64,000 bases of DNA from Candidatus Electrothrix scaldis (GTDB lineage Bacteria; Desulfobacterota; Desulfobulbia; Desulfobulbales; Desulfobulbaceae), in NCBI GenBank assembly GCA_033584155.1, contig CP138355.1, forward strand, positions 1,506,501-1,570,500, read 5' to 3'. Positions 17,331 to 25,158 of this stretch are shown piece by piece; position 1 is the first letter of the stretch, and each line of letters opens with the position of its first letter. The notes beneath the pieces were generated by a model. That model did not search any database, was not told the origin of the DNA, and saw only the letters and a program-made list of their open reading frames with translations. A program made the translations under genes and the position numbers.

Positions 17331-19040
17331 TTACGTTTTTTCGTTCAATATCTTCCTGCGCCATAATTCAAAGGTAAGCAAAAGCCATAAAATTTGATCA
17401 TGCTGTGGCTGGATTTGCTCTGTGGGAAGGGAAAGCAGATCGTTAATTCTTTCAGGATGAAAGATCCCGGCCTGCTTAAGAGATCTTCTACTCAGGATTT
17501 TACGAGCATATTTTTTGCACTCCTTACGTTGCCAAAAACGGGCTGGAAATGCCAAGCTTGGAGCTGAGTGTTCAAGGGCGTTTTGGGGGAGTAAACTGCT
17601 ATAGGCTCTGCGAAGGAGAATTTTTTCACGACCCTGATTAATCTTTAAGATTGAAGGCATGCGAAAGCTCAGCGAGAGGAGTCGTTCGTCAAACAGAGGC
17701 GCGAGAGAGGTTAACCTGTGTGCGCCGGTCATCCTTTCTATTAAAGGGAGCTGCATATGACCACCTTTCAAGAGAATGTTAGTTGCAGAAAGCTTATCAA
17801 GAAAGCTTCCTGGGCCAGGCTGGAGGAAGGGCGTGAGAAGTCCCTCAAGCGCATCATGGGTATTATATAAGCTGCGCCATTCCGGGGTGAGGAGGGTGGG
17901 TACGAGAGAATAGGCTCCATTGCAGGAGGAAAGATAGGCTTGCTCGCGAAAGAAAGGTCCATGCTCAAGTCCCCCGTACCAATGTCGTAACAGGACCGGA
18001 AGCATATGTCTGCCGCCAAAGGCCAGAGTGTTCCCAGTGCCGGTGAGGATATACCTCACGTCCTCGGCAACCTTTTCCGAAAGCATATACATCAATACAG
18101 CAGACGGGTCGCCTGGAGGCTCATCAGCGGCAAGGATGACTTTGTCTAGATTCTCTAAAAAATCTTTTGGCCTGATTAGAATTTCTTGATGTTCTGTGCC
18201 GATATGGTGAGCAATTTTTTTTGCCTGCTCTAGGCCCTTGGGTTCATCTTCGAAGCCGATGGACCAGCTTGGTATGTGTTGTTCACCTTTGCGGAGCAGT
18301 TCTGCTCCGATTACGCTTGATCCCAGGCCGCCTGATAAAAAAAGACCGATAGTTTCACCGTTAGGTAGCTGATCGGCAAGGGCCTGCCCATGTAAAGAGA
18401 CGAGTTCTGCTTCCCAGGCTTGTTCGTTTTGCTCTTCCTTTTTGATCTGGTGAAAAGAAGTAAAACAGCTGGGGGGCTCGATTCTTCCTTGGGCAAAGGT
18501 TACGGTGTGCCCCGGGGGGAGTTCCCAGAGGTTTTCCAGCATGGTTTCCATGCCAGGTACAAAACCGAAGGAAAGGTATTGGGCGACCGCAGCAGGTCGC
18601 AGGTCGCGGGCAAAGCCTGTCCAGGCGAGGACGCCCTTCGGCTCAACGGCAAATATAAAACGATCATTATACAATCCGTAATAGATTGTGCGGAGTCCAG
18701 AGGGATCACGGGCAAGATGGATACGATCCTCATCTAAAATAGACAGGACATAGGCCCCTTGCAGATCTCGTACAAAGTCTAAGCCCTTTTCCCGATAACT
18801 GCGGAGGAGTGGGGCCATATGCGTTTTTTGCTGATCAGTATACAAACGACCGGCAAGGGCGATAACTTGGCCTCGGTGTTCAATTATGCCGCCGTGATTT
18901 GAGCGGGCAGGGAGCCAGCAGGCTGTTGAACGAATAGAAGCATGCGTACGGGCAGGTGGGGTTCCTCGATGACTTAATGCGTCTGCCATTGCTCGACTTT
19001 TTTTTCCACTCCAACCGGAAAAACCAAAAATTGCTCCCAT
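17331..19040 (-). CDS. Asparagine-synthetase-like protein with degenerate active sites
   Basis: Two-domain protein of AsnB layout: class II glutamine amidotransferase at the N-terminus and an ATP-pyrophosphatase synthetase domain from about residue 215. Key residues are missing. The product starts MGAIFGFSG instead of MCGIxG, so the nucleophilic Cys of the glutaminase is absent. The PP-loop reads LSGGLGSS where the family has SGGLDSS, and the later GEGSDE/GDGxDE motif reads GTGNTLAFGG. The overall fold markers (YYGLYNDRFIFAVEPKGVL, LWELPPGHTV, HIGTEH) are kept. It therefore looks like a full-length pseudoenzyme, not a broken gene. The start overlaps the stop of the zinc-ribbon gene (TGATG), implying translational coupling and a shared role. 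Confidence 0.8.
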   Translation of the reverse strand: MGAIFGFSGWSGKKSRAMADALSHRGTPPARTHASIRSTACWLPARSNHGGIIEHRGQVIALAGRLYTDQQKTHMAPLLRSYREKGLDFVRDLQGAYVLSILDEDRIHLARDPSGLRTIYYGLYNDRFIFAVEPKGVLAWTGFARDLRPAAVAQYLSFGFVPGMETMLENLWELPPGHTVTFAQGRIEPPSCFTSFHQIKKEEQNEQAWEAELVSLHGQALADQLPNGETIGLFLSGGLGSSVIGAELLRKGEQHIPSWSIGFEDEPKGLEQAKKIAHHIGTEHQEILIRPKDFLENLDKVILAADEPPGDPSAVLMYMLSEKVAEDVRYILTGTGNTLAFGGRHMLPVLLRHWYGGLEHGPFFREQAYLSSCNGAYSLVPTLLTPEWRSLYNTHDALEGLLTPFLQPGPGSFLDKLSATNILLKGGHMQLPLIERMTGAHRLTSLAPLFDERLLSLSFRMPSILKINQGREKILLRRAYSSLLPQNALEHSAPSLAFPARFWQRKECKKYARKILSRRSLKQAGIFHPERINDLLSLPTEQIQPQHDQILWLLLTFELWRRKILNEKT

Positions 19041-20047
19041 CACATTTCCTTCTTCTGGGGATTTTGACTTCCGATTATATTTAGCAGGATCCTAAGGAAA
19101 GGATTTTTTGTTTTTTCAACACCCCATTCTTTCAATATTTCGCTGATCTTTCTTTTTTCCCGAAGGGTCTCGCCGAATATTGCGGCTAGAACAGGGTAGG
19201 GAAGGATATCCAGAGGGGCTTTGTAATCTTTTTTATGGAGTTGCAGTGCATCAAGAAAAGGCATTTTTTTTAGATCGTCCTGGTTGATACCAAGGTCAAT
19301 GACCGTGCGACCTGCCAATTTTTTTTTCTGGGACATGGTCATGCCTGCCTCGCTTGCATCATGGAGAATATAGATAGGAAGTGAACTGTTGAGTTTGAGC
19401 AACCTTTGGGCTCTCTGCGTAATATAGTCAGGATATCCATCCCGCGAAAAGATCAGAGCATTATGGTCAGAATAAAAGCCGTTTTTTACCAGCAGGTCAA
19501 CCAAAAGAGGGCGCTCGACGATGATGATTTTTTCAACTCCGTAGTCAAAGATATCTTTTTCAGGAGAATCAGGAGGAGGGCTATGGAGGCTTGGCTGAAG
19601 AAGTAGTGTTTCGTCGCCCCCGCCGTTGCCTGCTTGCCATTTTTTGAGTGAATTTTTCAAGTGTTCCAGGCTGGGAGGAGCCAGTTGATGATATTTTCGG
19701 AGAATAAACCAGGGAATGACCAGGGAGAACAAACTCATGAGTCCGGCAAGCCATCCGAAGAAGAAAAAACATCCGGCGGAAAGAAGACTGAGTAGTCCTC
19801 CTGCTGCTATGAGTTGTTTGCGCAAGAGAGAATATTTCTCGTCAATATGCTGCTGGCACCAGGCTGTGTATAGCTGTGGAAAAGTAAAGTGGAGAATGCC
19901 GCCTTGTCCTGCTCTTTGCAGGATGCGACGGAATGTAATGTCTGTCATTCCCTGGGCAGTTTTATCTTGAAAGATAAACTGGTAACCACAGCGGCAACGA
20001 GACTCTATAGTATTTTTTTGTTGAGTACCGCATTCAGGGCATTGCAT
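19040..20047 (-). CDS. Zinc-ribbon membrane protein coupled to the AsnB-like gene
   Basis: About 335 residues from the ATG at 20047, which has GGAG about 13 bp upstream; the open frame continues upstream but those residues look non-coding. It opens with a four-Cys zinc ribbon, MQCPECGTQQ...CRCGYQF. Two adjacent membrane spans follow near residues 78-115 (SLLSAGCFFFFGWLAG and LFSLVIPWFIL). The C-terminal domain is soluble with alternating beta/alpha segments (KIIIVERPLLVDLLV, LPIYILHDASEAGM), a Rossmann-like or Toprim-like pattern that I cannot assign. Its stop overlaps the next start. The two genes probably form one complex at the membrane. Function unknown. Confidence 0.6.
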   Translation of the reverse strand: MQCPECGTQQKNTIESRCRCGYQFIFQDKTAQGMTDITFRRILQRAGQGGILHFTFPQLYTAWCQQHIDEKYSLLRKQLIAAGGLLSLLSAGCFFFFGWLAGLMSLFSLVIPWFILRKYHQLAPPSLEHLKNSLKKWQAGNGGGDETLLLQPSLHSPPPDSPEKDIFDYGVEKIIIVERPLLVDLLVKNGFYSDHNALIFSRDGYPDYITQRAQRLLKLNSSLPIYILHDASEAGMTMSQKKKLAGRTVIDLGINQDDLKKMPFLDALQLHKKDYKAPLDILPYPVLAAIFGETLREKRKISEILKEWGVEKTKNPFLRILLNIIGSQNPQKKEM

Positions 20048-20402
20048 ATTGTTTTTCTGCTCCAAGCAGGGGGAGAACGGTATGACGTGATGTTTTTGTT
20101 TTATCAAAAAATTTTCCTGGAGCAGGTTGCTTTGTCGATGTCCACAAGTGGTGCCCATGCAACTCCACTCAGCAGAAAGGCAATATAAAATATCCGGAAT
20201 AATTGTCCAGTACTTCATTTGAATAATACGGAAAAGCGAGAGGAAATGTTCACTTTTTTAAGAAAGTCTTTCTAGGAAAGGCTCAACTATGTTCTGGAAA
20301 GCGTATGTTTTCCTGTGAATCTCGCAAGAATTTATGTTATTATGTTATCCGTTGGAACTAATTTGAATCGCAGCTAGATGAATTCAATATAAGAGGAAGG
20401 AA

Positions 20403-20924
20403 ATGCAGAAGACTTCATTAACACTCGGCCTGTTGGCTCTTGTTACGACTATCTCACCTTGTGGTATCTATGCAGCTGCCCCGCCACCTGTAGATATTGA
20501 CACTGATATGATGGCACGGGAATATAGAGACGTTGCTAACGGACCTGGAGCATTAACCAAAGAGATGATTGAGGCCTGTGTTGTTCTGAAGGTCGATATG
20601 GAAAAAGATGCTTCCAACTTGGATACGCTCAGGGATGAGCTGAGTACATTAAATAATGAAGTAAAGGATCTCGGAGCGTACCTGAAGAATAATAAAGGGC
20701 AGTTCGATGAAAACGACACCAGCGCTGCTCGGCAAGCTTATAATAATAAGGTGAAAGAGTATAATGCCAGAATCCCGCAGCTCAAGAAAAAGACCCAGCA
20801 GTACAAGGAGATGATCAAGCCGTATAAGGATAAAGAATTGAAGTTTGAGGAAGAGTGTAATAACCAACCTTATTACGAGGACGATTACAAGGCGATAGAA
20901 GAAAAAATGGGGCGTGGGATTTAA
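20403..20924 (+). CDS. Secreted coiled-coil protein (paralog A)
   Basis: A 173-residue exported protein: signal peptide at residues 1-25 ([19 protein letters not shown]), then an alpha-helical region from about residue 55 with heptad-like Leu/Ile spacing and many Lys/Glu. Landmarks shared with the gene at 21596 are GxGALTxxMxEAC near residue 50, two internal helices, and a C-terminal EEC...QxYYEDDY motif. The two cysteines in those motifs may form a disulfide. The ATG has AGAGGAAGG just upstream. The family is not one I recognise. The two paralogs flank dut on the same strand. Confidence 0.7.
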   Translation: MQKTSLTLGLLALVTTISPCGIYAAAPPPVDIDTDMMAREYRDVANGPGALTKEMIEACVVLKVDMEKDASNLDTLRDELSTLNNEVKDLGAYLKNNKGQFDENDTSAARQAYNNKVKEYNARIPQLKKKTQQYKEMIKPYKDKELKFEEECNNQPYYEDDYKAIEEKMGRGI

Positions 20925-20943
20925 TCCCTTTCTGATATCAAGT

Positions 20944-21399
20944 ATGCAATTGATAGATGTGTATTTTTGCTGGAAAGATCCTGATACCTGTCAGGATCTT
21001 TCTTTGCCTGTTTATGCAAGCGCTCAGGCTGCCGGTATGGATGTGGCAGCAGCTATCACGGAAGATGTCATCTTGCACCCTGGTGAGATCAAGTTGTTGT
21101 CTACTGGGTTTGCGCTTGCCTTACCTGAGGGTTTTGAGGTGCAAGTTCGTCCTCGATCAGGCTTGGCTGTGAAACATGGGATTACCGTTGTTAATGCACC
21201 CGGGACAATAGATGCTGACTATCGAGGCGAGGTGAAGATTGGCCTGATTAACCTTGGACAGCATTCGTATACTGTTCGACGCGGCGACCGTATTGCCCAG
21301 TTAGTTTTTGCTCCGGTCTGTCAGGCATACTTGCGGCAGGTGCAGGAGCTGGAGCAAACAGAGCGGGGCGATGGAGGGTTTGGTCATACAGGTAAATAA
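20944..21399 (+). CDS. dut: Deoxyuridine 5'-triphosphate nucleotidohydrolase
   Basis: Homotrimeric dUTPase that hydrolyses dUTP to dUMP and pyrophosphate. All five motifs are seen: [11 protein letters not shown] (motif 1), [15 protein letters not shown] (motif 2), [14 protein letters not shown] (motif 3 with the catalytic Asp), [10 protein letters not shown] (motif 4) and [11 protein letters not shown] (motif 5, the C-terminal lid). The ATG at 20944 yields 151 residues, normal length; an upstream GTG at 20914 inside the previous gene is less likely. It starts 20 bp after the first coiled-coil gene and ends at a terminator, so those two are probably co-transcribed. Confidence 0.96.
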   Translation: MQLIDVYFCWKDPDTCQDLSLPVYASAQAAGMDVAAAITEDVILHPGEIKLLSTGFALALPEGFEVQVRPRSGLAVKHGITVVNAPGTIDADYRGEVKIGLINLGQHSYTVRRGDRIAQLVFAPVCQAYLRQVQELEQTERGDGGFGHTGK

Positions 21400-21437
21400 G
21401 GCCTCCTTTGCAAAGAACACTGAGCCAGTCCTGTGTT

Positions 21438-21476
21438 GCCCCTTCCTCCTGTTGCCAGAATGATGGGGCTTTTTTT
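21438..21476 (+). terminator. Terminator after dut
   Basis: GCCCCTTC (21438-21445) pairs with GATGGGGC (21462-21469) with one mismatch, followed by seven T. Confidence 0.7.
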
Positions 21477-21595
21477 CTATTATTTCAATTTCACTCTTAC
21501 TTTCCTTTTCGGGGGCAATGTTGCGTGTTGCAACACTATGAATTGCCATCGCTTAGTCAATTATCTATAGATAAAATTTGAAAGGAGCCTATGTT

Positions 21596-22123
21596 ATGTC
21601 CGTAACCATGCCCACAAGCAAGGTGTTTCTTCTTGGTGCCTTGTCTTTGTTCTTAGTTATTCCGCGTTTGCATACAGCCTCGGCAGAAGCTCTAAATGGG
21701 GATACCCAAAAATCAGAACGAAACTATCGAAAGACCAAGACTGGTGAAGGTGCTTTGACGCAAAAAATGCTTGAGGCATGCATAAAACTAAAAACAGAGA
21801 TTGACGAAGAATTTGAAAAGATCAGTGCGGCCAAAGAAGAATTCGACAGATTCACCAACGAAATTAAAGAGTTTGCAGGAGAACTTAAAAAAAGTAAAGA
21901 ACAGCTTGATAAAAAAGCCGAAAAATCAATAGATGAACATAATAGCCAAGTTGACCTCTATAACCAGAAGGTTGAAAAACTGAAAAAGATGGAAAACGCG
22001 TATAATGAGAAGAGCGGGCTCTATAAGGAGAAGGCAGCTCGGCTAGAAAAGGAATGCAGTGGGCAGTCATATTATGAAGATGATTATGACGCCGCAGTAA
22101 AGAAGACAGGGAAGACACTGTAA
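21596..22123 (+). CDS. Secreted coiled-coil protein (paralog B)
   Basis: A 175-residue paralog of the protein at 20403. The ATG at 21596 has AAAGGAG about 8 bp upstream and starts a signal peptide (VFLLGALSLFLVIPRLHTAS, cleaved near ASA-EA). The mature protein carries GEGALTQKMLEACIKLKTEI, matching the [20 protein letters not shown] stretch of paralog A, then a Lys/Glu-rich coiled coil and ECSGQSYYEDDYDAAVKK at the C-terminus. Two conserved Cys align with paralog A. It has its own upstream gap after the dut terminator. Unknown function; possibly a periplasmic structural or chaperone-like helix bundle. Confidence 0.7.
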   Translation: MSVTMPTSKVFLLGALSLFLVIPRLHTASAEALNGDTQKSERNYRKTKTGEGALTQKMLEACIKLKTEIDEEFEKISAAKEEFDRFTNEIKEFAGELKKSKEQLDKKAEKSIDEHNSQVDLYNQKVEKLKKMENAYNEKSGLYKEKAARLEKECSGQSYYEDDYDAAVKKTGKTL

Positions 22124-22135
22124 TCTAGGGTAGGG

Positions 22136-22161
22136 CTCGGCAGAGTTACTCCTCTGCCGAG
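22136..22161. terminator. Stem-loop between convergent genes
   Basis: A perfect 10-bp stem CTCGGCAGAG (22136-22145) and CTCTGCCGAG (22152-22161) with a 6-nt loop, placed between the coiled-coil gene and the convergent beta-barrel gene. No long T run, so termination strength is uncertain. Confidence 0.6.
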
Positions 22162-22185
22162 AAATACTTTGTAAACTGAAAGGAA

Positions 22186-22746
22186 TTAAAAAAGCATCGA
22201 TATTCCCAGATTAACCGTGAAATTGCTCAGGTCATCGTCGGGCAGCGCCATATCATATGCGGACAGTCCGACTTCTCCCCGGAAAAAAAGATTTTTATAG
22301 AGCCATCTGGCATTATGCATAATGCCTACATAACCCTCAAATCCGTCCTCCTCCGCTTCAAAGTGCAATCCTCCAACTGTCCTGTCCGCTTCAACATGCG
22401 CGTAGCCTATCCCCAAGTAGGGTCTCATAGCAACAGCATTCATAAAGACCAGTGAATTGAACAAATACTGTCCACGAAGGGCTGTAGTCTTAAAATCACC
22501 GGTTGCCCCAAGGGTACACATCGCTCCCACATGCTCGGTAAACCAGTATTCAGCAGTTGGTCCTGCGCCGTAGTTAACCGTGTTGACTATACCGCCAATA
22601 CCAAAACGTTGTGCAACGGAAAAAACATGGTTCACAGGTCGGTTTTCAACATCAGCTTGGGCAAAAGCGGGTTGCGCAAGGCTCAAGCTGAGCAAAAGAA
22701 TAGCTGCCAACAGACCGGAACGCTGAAATAGTTTTGCTGTATTCAT
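22186..22746 (-). CDS. Outer-membrane beta-barrel protein
   Basis: About 186 residues from the ATG at 22746, which has AAGGAG 9 bp upstream. Signal peptide (LLAAILLLSLSLAQPAFA) ends near AFA-QAD. The mature part shows alternating beta strands with Gly and aromatic residues (RFGIGGIVNTVNYGAG, RPYLGIGYAHVEADRT, GLSAYDMAL) and ends in a strand with a C-terminal Phe (VNLGISMLF), the usual BAM recognition signal. Size fits an 8-stranded barrel of the OmpA/OmpX/Opa type. Ligand or role unknown. Convergent with the coiled-coil gene. Confidence 0.75.
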   Translation of the reverse strand: MNTAKLFQRSGLLAAILLLSLSLAQPAFAQADVENRPVNHVFSVAQRFGIGGIVNTVNYGAGPTAEYWFTEHVGAMCTLGATGDFKTTALRGQYLFNSLVFMNAVAMRPYLGIGYAHVEADRTVGGLHFEAEEDGFEGYVGIMHNARWLYKNLFFRGEVGLSAYDMALPDDDLSNFTVNLGISMLF

Positions 22747-22955
22747 CAATATGTTCTCCTTTTTTCTCTTCTCTATAGGCTTTTCCATCTTTATGAGGGA
22801 AATGTTCCAGGTAGGAGCTTATATAACCATGAACATGTTTAAAGATAAATAAAAAATTATTCTATAATGGACTGTTAGAGAAAGTAAATACATTAAAGGA
22901 GTAGAGTGGATGTGTCACAATGTGCGGTGAGCAATAAAGCCGATAAGGGAGGATC

Positions 22956-23843
22956 TCATAAATCTTCTTCGGCAAAGGAGAGGGCTTCAGCAAGGGAGCG
23001 TTGTTCCAACAGGAGCATAAAGAGACGATCTAGGCCAAGGGCTATCCCGGCACAAGCCGGAAGATTTTCTAGGTCTGTGAGAAATTTGTCCGGCATTGCA
23101 CAGGATCTACCGTAGGTCTGAGCTTTGCGAATTTCTTCTTCGAAGCGGCAGCGTTGCGCAACAGGATCTGTTAACTCGGAAAAACCATTAGCCACCTCAA
23201 TACCCGCTATATAGAGTTCGAAGCGTTCTGCCAAGTCAGGGGACTCTGGTTTCGGTCGCGCTAGCGAGGCTAATGCTATAGGGTAATCATACAGGAAGAC
23301 CGGTACCTCCCACCCGAGTTCAGGTTCTACTTTTTCTACCAGTAGCAGATCAAATTGTCCTGCCTCAAGGGCTTCTTGCGCTGACATGCCTGTATAACGC
23401 TGGAATGCGTCATTAACAGGCAGGCGTTGCCAAGGCTTCTGTAAAGAGATAGTTTGGTCGGAATGGTTAAGAGAGTTTTTCCCAGCGACCTGCTGGATCA
23501 TCTGCTCACATTCTTCCATCAGCTCTCTATAGCTCCAGCCTATATGATACCATTCCAGCATGGTAAATTCTTCCTGGTGCAGCCTGCCTTGTTCTCCTTT
23601 TCGAAAACAAGGGCAAATTTGAAAGATTTTGGAGCACCCCTGAGCCAGTAAACGCTTCATGCAGAGCTCTGGTGAGGTTTGCAGGAAATATTTTTCCGAG
23701 GTGAGTGGGGCGATTTCTGCCTCAGGAATGAGGACAGGGAGCCGGACCGGGGTGTCTACCTCTATATACTCTCGATGGTAGAAAAAACTGCGAACCCTCT
23801 GTATCATGAGGGAGCGTTGCTTAAGTCCTTCAGGTGATAACAT
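22956..23843 (-). CDS. epmA: EF-P lysine lysyltransferase (GenX/PoxA type)
   Basis: Class II lysyl-tRNA-synthetase paralog that attaches beta-lysine to elongation factor P. It lacks the anticodon-binding domain and starts directly at the catalytic core. Motif 1 region VDTPVRLPVLIPEAEI, motif 2 FRKGEQGRLHQEEFTMLEW, the amino-acid pocket YIAGIEVANGFSEL, and motif 3 GIALGLDRLFMLL are present. The 295-residue length is slightly shorter than E. coli EpmA. No efp or epmB gene lies in the window. Transcribed alone; a roughly 290-bp gap separates it from uppP, in which I see no convincing gene. Confidence 0.92.
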   Translation of the reverse strand: MLSPEGLKQRSLMIQRVRSFFYHREYIEVDTPVRLPVLIPEAEIAPLTSEKYFLQTSPELCMKRLLAQGCSKIFQICPCFRKGEQGRLHQEEFTMLEWYHIGWSYRELMEECEQMIQQVAGKNSLNHSDQTISLQKPWQRLPVNDAFQRYTGMSAQEALEAGQFDLLLVEKVEPELGWEVPVFLYDYPIALASLARPKPESPDLAERFELYIAGIEVANGFSELTDPVAQRCRFEEEIRKAQTYGRSCAMPDKFLTDLENLPACAGIALGLDRLFMLLLEQRSLAEALSFAEEDL

Positions 23844-24136
23844 AAAAACTTTGTTGAGAAGCTCTTGCCCTCAACTCTGCAACGGAAGTGTGGATGACAA
23901 AGTCGAGACAAAAGGAAATCTCATCTCTTCGTATGTACTGGTGATTATAAGAAGGGAGGGCGCCGTACTTCTCACACTCCTTAGAATATGAACATGATAA
24001 AGATATCGCTGAAGAATGCAATGATATTTCCTTTTTTTTTAGAAGCGCGCTCCAGCATACTGATCCCAGGCGTCCTCATCAGGTGTTTCGTGGTCATCCG
24101 CTGGTGGTTGTTGAAGGATAAGCTGTTTCCAGCTTA

Positions 24137-24949
24137 TTAAACAGAGAGGATAACAAACAGACCGAGTACGGTGCAATAGCCTGCAAAAAGATAGAGCGAG
24201 TGCCTGCTTAAATAGGCGATCAGCCAGCGGATGGCGATGTAGCCGAAAATAAGGGCAGCCAGAAAGCCTGCCAGGAGAGGAAGGAGGAAATCGCTCAGGC
24301 CCGGAAGCTCTGCCAGATCTTTGAGGGCCAGTACGCCAGCTCCTAACATCACCGGAACTGACATCAGAAAGGAAAAACGGGTTGCTGCCGAACGGTCTAA
24401 ATGACGTGTCATTCCACCTGCAATAGTCGCTCCAGAACGGGAAACACCCGGTAGCAGGGCAAGTACTTGGGATAAACCGATGAGTAAGCTGTCCAGCCAG
24501 GTGATTTTTTCTATAGAACGATTTCTCCTTCCGATGGTTTCCGCGATAACTAACAGGACTGCTGTTAGAAAGAGGAAATATCCGGTCATCTTGGCACTGG
24601 CAAAGGCATGTTCAATCAAGTCCTTGCCGAGCAATCCGAAGACAACAGCGGGTAGGGTCGCTACAATCAGATACCAACCCATTCGAGCATCTGGATCTGC
24701 AAAGGGCTTTTTGTGTAGGATTCCCTGGAGAAAGGTCTTAGTAATTACGATCAGGTCTTTCCAGAAATAAATAAAAACAGAGAACAGGGTTCCCCATTGG
24801 ACCAGAATGTCAAAGATAAATTTTTGTTCTTCTGGAAAATGCCAGCCGAGAAAATGCGGTACCAGGACGAGGTGGCCAGAGCTGGATACAGGAATAAACT
24901 CTGTGAGTCCCTGTACAATACCAAGAATAATCGCCTGTAAAAGAGTCAT
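24137..24949 (-). CDS. uppP: Undecaprenyl-diphosphatase
   Basis: Integral membrane phosphatase recycling undecaprenyl pyrophosphate for cell-wall and LPS assembly; high expression gives bacitracin resistance. The BacA/UppP signatures are clear: GLTEFIPVSSSGHLVL near the N-terminus (catalytic Glu and Ser/His) and LALLPGVSRSGATIAGGM in the middle. About eight hydrophobic spans; the 270-residue length is typical. The ATG is at 24949, about 80 bp from a dispersed repeat. The gene is monocistronic. Confidence 0.97.
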   Translation of the reverse strand: MTLLQAIILGIVQGLTEFIPVSSSGHLVLVPHFLGWHFPEEQKFIFDILVQWGTLFSVFIYFWKDLIVITKTFLQGILHKKPFADPDARMGWYLIVATLPAVVFGLLGKDLIEHAFASAKMTGYFLFLTAVLLVIAETIGRRNRSIEKITWLDSLLIGLSQVLALLPGVSRSGATIAGGMTRHLDRSAATRFSFLMSVPVMLGAGVLALKDLAELPGLSDFLLPLLAGFLAALIFGYIAIRWLIAYLSRHSLYLFAGYCTVLGLFVILSV

Positions 24950-25029
24950 GTTGCCTCGTTCGTCAGACCGAAGTCTGTACCGATTTTTTTATTTATTGTG
25001 TTCTATTTCAGTACAGGGAGGTGAGCCTT

Positions 25030-25150
25030 CCGCCCCGACGTCCATCGTTAAAACTGTGGGCTATTTTTTTGTCACCCCACCGGGGTGCGTAAAAAAATAG
25101 CGTCCCGGAGGGACTGCCGAAAATAGCCCGGTCTTTCAAGGCCGGGCTCA
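25030..25150. repeat. Dispersed palindromic intergenic repeat, copy 1
   Basis: Contains inner inverted arms (GGGCTATTTT and AAAATAGCCC) and two GC-rich sub-hairpins. Bases 25101-25146 are identical to the reverse complement of 59654-59699 (46 of 46), and the flanking 60 bp are similar but diverged. Fills the gap between uppP and the GT39 gene. Resembles REP/BIME-type or MITE-like elements; no mobilising enzyme is nearby. Confidence 0.85.
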
Positions 25151-25158
25151 AAAAAATA

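Noticed and set aside
24041-24140. Possible small minus-strand gene downstream of uppP ending DAWDQYAGARF
   Set aside because: The C-terminal codons look protein-like, but I cannot find a start codon with a ribosome-binding site; it would have to begin inside uppP.
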